This document shows, one piece after another, positions 62,312 through 64,000 of a stretch of DNA of 64,000 nucleotides (within the stretch, counting starts at the first letter, position 1; every line of letters starts with the position of its first letter). The notes beneath the pieces were generated by a model. The model did no database searches. It saw only the letters and a list, made by a program, of their open reading frames with translations, and was not told where the DNA came from. This stretch comes from Lentisphaerae bacterium GWF2_57_35 (GTDB lineage: Bacteria; Verrucomicrobiota; Kiritimatiellia; CAIQIC01; GWF2-57-35), in the NCBI GenBank assembly GCA_001804865.1, contig MHBK01000006.1, positions 1 through 64,000 on the forward strand, given 5' to 3'. Position numbers and translations under genes: made by a program.

Positions 62312-62788
62312 TTACTTCTTGGCAGCCTTGGCTTCCTTGGCTTTGCCTTTTTCCGGCGCTTCAGAGGCGGAGGCTTCCGGCGCGGCTTTCGCATCCGTCG
62401 GCTTTTTCTCCACTTTCTTTTTCGGCGGCTTGGGAATGTAATTGACCCATTCCAGAACGGCCATTTCCGCGCTATCGGAACGACGGCTCATGCGCATGAT
62501 GCGCGTATAACCGCCCGCCCGATCCTTAAATGCCGGAGCAATGGACGCGAACAATTCAGCCACGCTATCCTTGTTGCGGAGTCGCGAAAGAGCCAAACTG
62601 CGCGAGGACGGGGTCCCCGCCTTGCCCAACGTCACCATCTTTTCAGCCATCGTCCTTACGGCTTTGGCTTTCTGCAGCGTGGTCACGATCCGCTTGCTCG
62701 CGATTAAACTACACACAAGACCCGACAACAGCGCTTCGCGTTGCGCGGTAGGCCGTCCCAATTTGATTGTTTTTTTCCGATGTCGCAT
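62312..62788 (-). CDS. rplQ: 50S ribosomal protein L17 with extended basic C-terminus
   Basis: The protein has 158 aa. The L17 core (MRHRKKTIKLGRPTAQREALLSGLVCSLIASKRIVTTLQKAKAVRTMAEKMVTLGKAG, RNKDSVAELFASIAPAFKDRAGGYTRIMRMSRRSDSAEMAVLEWV) is complete. The C-terminal about 34 residues are Lys/Ala/Glu/Pro-rich (KKVEKKPTDAKAAPE onward), longer than in most L17 proteins. It is the last gene of the alpha operon, 22 bp after rpoA. Confidence 0.97.
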   Translation of the reverse strand: MRHRKKTIKLGRPTAQREALLSGLVCSLIASKRIVTTLQKAKAVRTMAEKMVTLGKAGTPSSRSLALSRLRNKDSVAELFASIAPAFKDRAGGYTRIMRMSRRSDSAEMAVLEWVNYIPKPPKKKVEKKPTDAKAAPEASASEAPEKGKAKEAKAAKK

Positions 62789-62810
62789 GGTTCTTCCTCA
62801 GCCAATTCGT

Positions 62811-63827
62811 TTAGACTTGTTCGACCGGTTCGACGTTCTTCGTTTTGAGCAGCTCCGGATCGAAAGTCATGCCGAGCGAGAGACCCAATTCCGTAAGCTT
62901 TTGCTTGATTTCGTTCAACGACTTCTTGCCAAAGTTGCGATACTTGAGCATCTCGGCTTCCGTCTTCTGCGCCAGTTCGCCGACCGTCGTGATGTTGGCG
63001 TTGTTCAGGCAGTTGGCGGCACGAACGCTCAATTCGATTTCGTTGACGCTGATGTTCAGCTTCCGGCGCAATTCCTCGCGTTCCGGATCGATCTGCTTCT
63101 CGCTTTCTTCGAACTCGACAATGTCCTTGTCGTAACTGACAAACACATCCAGGTGATGGCGAAGAATGGCCGCGGACAAGGTCAACGCATCGTCGGGCGT
63201 CACGCGTCCATCGGTCCAGATTTCAAGATTGAGTTTGTCGTAATCCGTGCGGCGGCCTACGCGGGTCGCTTCCACATCATACTTGACGCGACGCACCGGC
63301 GAGAACAGGGAATCGATCGGAATCAGGCCGATCTCCTGATCTTCCTTCTTATTCCAATCGGCCGGGCAATAACCGCGCCCAATCTTGACTTCGATTTCCG
63401 CCTCAAACTTGCCGTCGGAATCCAGCGTGCAAATGTGATGATCCGGATTCAGAACTTCGAGGGTGGAGTCGCCTTTGATATCGCCGGCGGTCACTTCGCC
63501 CGGGCCTTTGACGCTAATGCGGAATTTCTTGGACGAGCGTGAATAGAGCTTCAGCAATACCTGCTTGAGGTTCAGAATGATGTCGGTGACATCTTCCACG
63601 ACCCCCGGCAGATTGCAGAACTCATGAAGCGCACCTTCAATCTTGATGGACGAAATCGCGGCGCCTTCCAGCGAAGAAAGCAGCACACGGCGCAGGGAAT
63701 TTCCGATGGTCCGACCGTAGCCGGCCTCGAAGGGCTCTGCAATGAACTTGGCGTATGTCCCATTGGCCCCTTTCTCATCCTTCGTGATGAGCTTGGGCAT
63801 TTCAAAACGACCTAATCTGACTGGCAT
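62811..63827 (-). CDS. rpoA: RNA polymerase alpha subunit
   Basis: The protein has 338 aa from the ATG at 63827 (GGGAGG 9 bases upstream), giving MPVRLGRFEMPK. The N-terminal dimer domain contains FEAGYGRTIGNSLRRVLLSSLEGAAI, and the alpha-CTD at about 265-330 has LSVRAANCLNNANITTVGELAQKTEAEMLKYRNFGKKSLNEIKQKL, carrying the UP-element contact residues. Length and domain order are standard. Between rpsD and rplQ, as in other bacteria. Confidence 0.98.
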   Translation of the reverse strand: MPVRLGRFEMPKLITKDEKGANGTYAKFIAEPFEAGYGRTIGNSLRRVLLSSLEGAAISSIKIEGALHEFCNLPGVVEDVTDIILNLKQVLLKLYSRSSKKFRISVKGPGEVTAGDIKGDSTLEVLNPDHHICTLDSDGKFEAEIEVKIGRGYCPADWNKKEDQEIGLIPIDSLFSPVRRVKYDVEATRVGRRTDYDKLNLEIWTDGRVTPDDALTLSAAILRHHLDVFVSYDKDIVEFEESEKQIDPEREELRRKLNISVNEIELSVRAANCLNNANITTVGELAQKTEAEMLKYRNFGKKSLNEIKQKLTELGLSLGMTFDPELLKTKNVEPVEQV

Positions 63828-63886
63828 GTAACTAATCCTCCCAGAGCCGGGAGTTAACCGGCTCATATGGTGTATTGATCTACCGA

Positions 63887-64000
63887 TTATTTCGAATACA
63901 ATTCAACGATCAATTGCTCGTTGACGATCGGGGCAATCTCCTCGCGTGACGGCACGTGCAGGACTTCCCCCTTGAAACTTTCGCGGTCGACCGACATCCA
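63887..64000 (-). CDS. rpsD: 30S ribosomal protein S4, C-terminal end (partial)
   Basis: The minus strand reads the last 37 residues up to a TAA whose complement is at 63887-63889. The sequence includes FKGEVLHVPSREEI and ends NEQLIVELYSK, the typical S4 C-terminus. The gene continues beyond the window. It precedes rpoA by 59 bp in the alpha operon. Confidence 0.93.
   Translation of the reverse strand, partial: WMSVDRESFKGEVLHVPSREEIAPIVNEQLIVELYSK

Noticed and set aside
1-64000. tRNA, rRNA, insertion sequences, integrases or a prophage
   Set aside because: No sequence with the needed signatures was seen, and no transposase or integrase reading frame was recognised.

Overview
The window looks like a chromosomal segment of an anaerobic, fermentative, saccharolytic bacterium, most plausibly from the Planctomycetes-Verrucomicrobia-Chlamydiae group and perhaps Kiritimatiellota. 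This is an inference. It rests on a bifurcating-type [FeFe]-hydrogenase operon with a Rex regulator, an Hcp/HcpR nitrosative-stress locus, phosphate acetyltransferase, secreted glycan-active enzymes, a giant PATR-containing secreted protein, and many short palindromic intergenic repeats. No taxonomic marker search was possible. No rRNA, tRNA, insertion sequence or CRISPR array was seen.

Layout. 1-10.6 kb: housekeeping genes, namely the start of a minus-strand gene, holA with a secreted metallopeptidase, a HIT protein, phoH / 7TM-HD phosphodiesterase / ybeY, and DUF502-recO. 10.6-14.3 kb: glgX converging on cutA and a HAD hydrolase across three stacked repeat families. 14.3-19.9 kb: biotin genes bioB (minus), bioF-bioH-bioC (plus) and bioD (plus) with a CDF metal exporter between them; bioA is not present. 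19.9-23.6 kb: a GH5 lipoprotein, a HepT/MntA type VII toxin-antitoxin pair and rex. 23.8-28.4 kb: a four-gene NAD-linked [FeFe]-hydrogenase operon. 28.7-36.2 kb: a secreted C25 (gingipain-like) peptidase, a STAS protein, a gene remnant, a DUF3313-type lipoprotein, an RsbU-like phosphatase and a Crp/Fnr regulator. 36.4-39.8 kb: hcp, a two-cluster ferredoxin and a cupin behind a clear TTGACC-N2-GGTCAA operator, then a secreted rhodanese. 40-43.2 kb: pta, hypD, hypE. 43.3-49.5 kb: a serpin flanked by inverted repeat elements, a glycosyltransferase, marC and a GH94-type phosphorylase. 49.7-62.1 kb: a small secreted thioredoxin-fold protein, a TSP3-repeat protein and a 3,476-residue modular secreted protein. 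62.3-64 kb: rpsD-rpoA-rplQ on the minus strand.

How the genes work together. Sugar fermentation (GH94, GH5, glgX) would yield NADH and reduced ferredoxin, which the Hyd complex reoxidises as H2 under Rex control, while Pta makes acetyl-phosphate. HcpR probably controls hcp-ferredoxin-cupin and shares a transcript with an RsbU-like phosphatase, whose likely target is the STAS protein 3.8 kb away. The secreted protease, serpin and giant surface protein suggest a polymer-rich or host-associated habitat.

The most distinctive signal outside the genes is a set of at least seven families of short palindromic or tandem repeats. Several run into coding sequence: they form the C-terminal tails of BioD and CutA, the stop codon of bioC, and the n-region of the giant protein's signal peptide.
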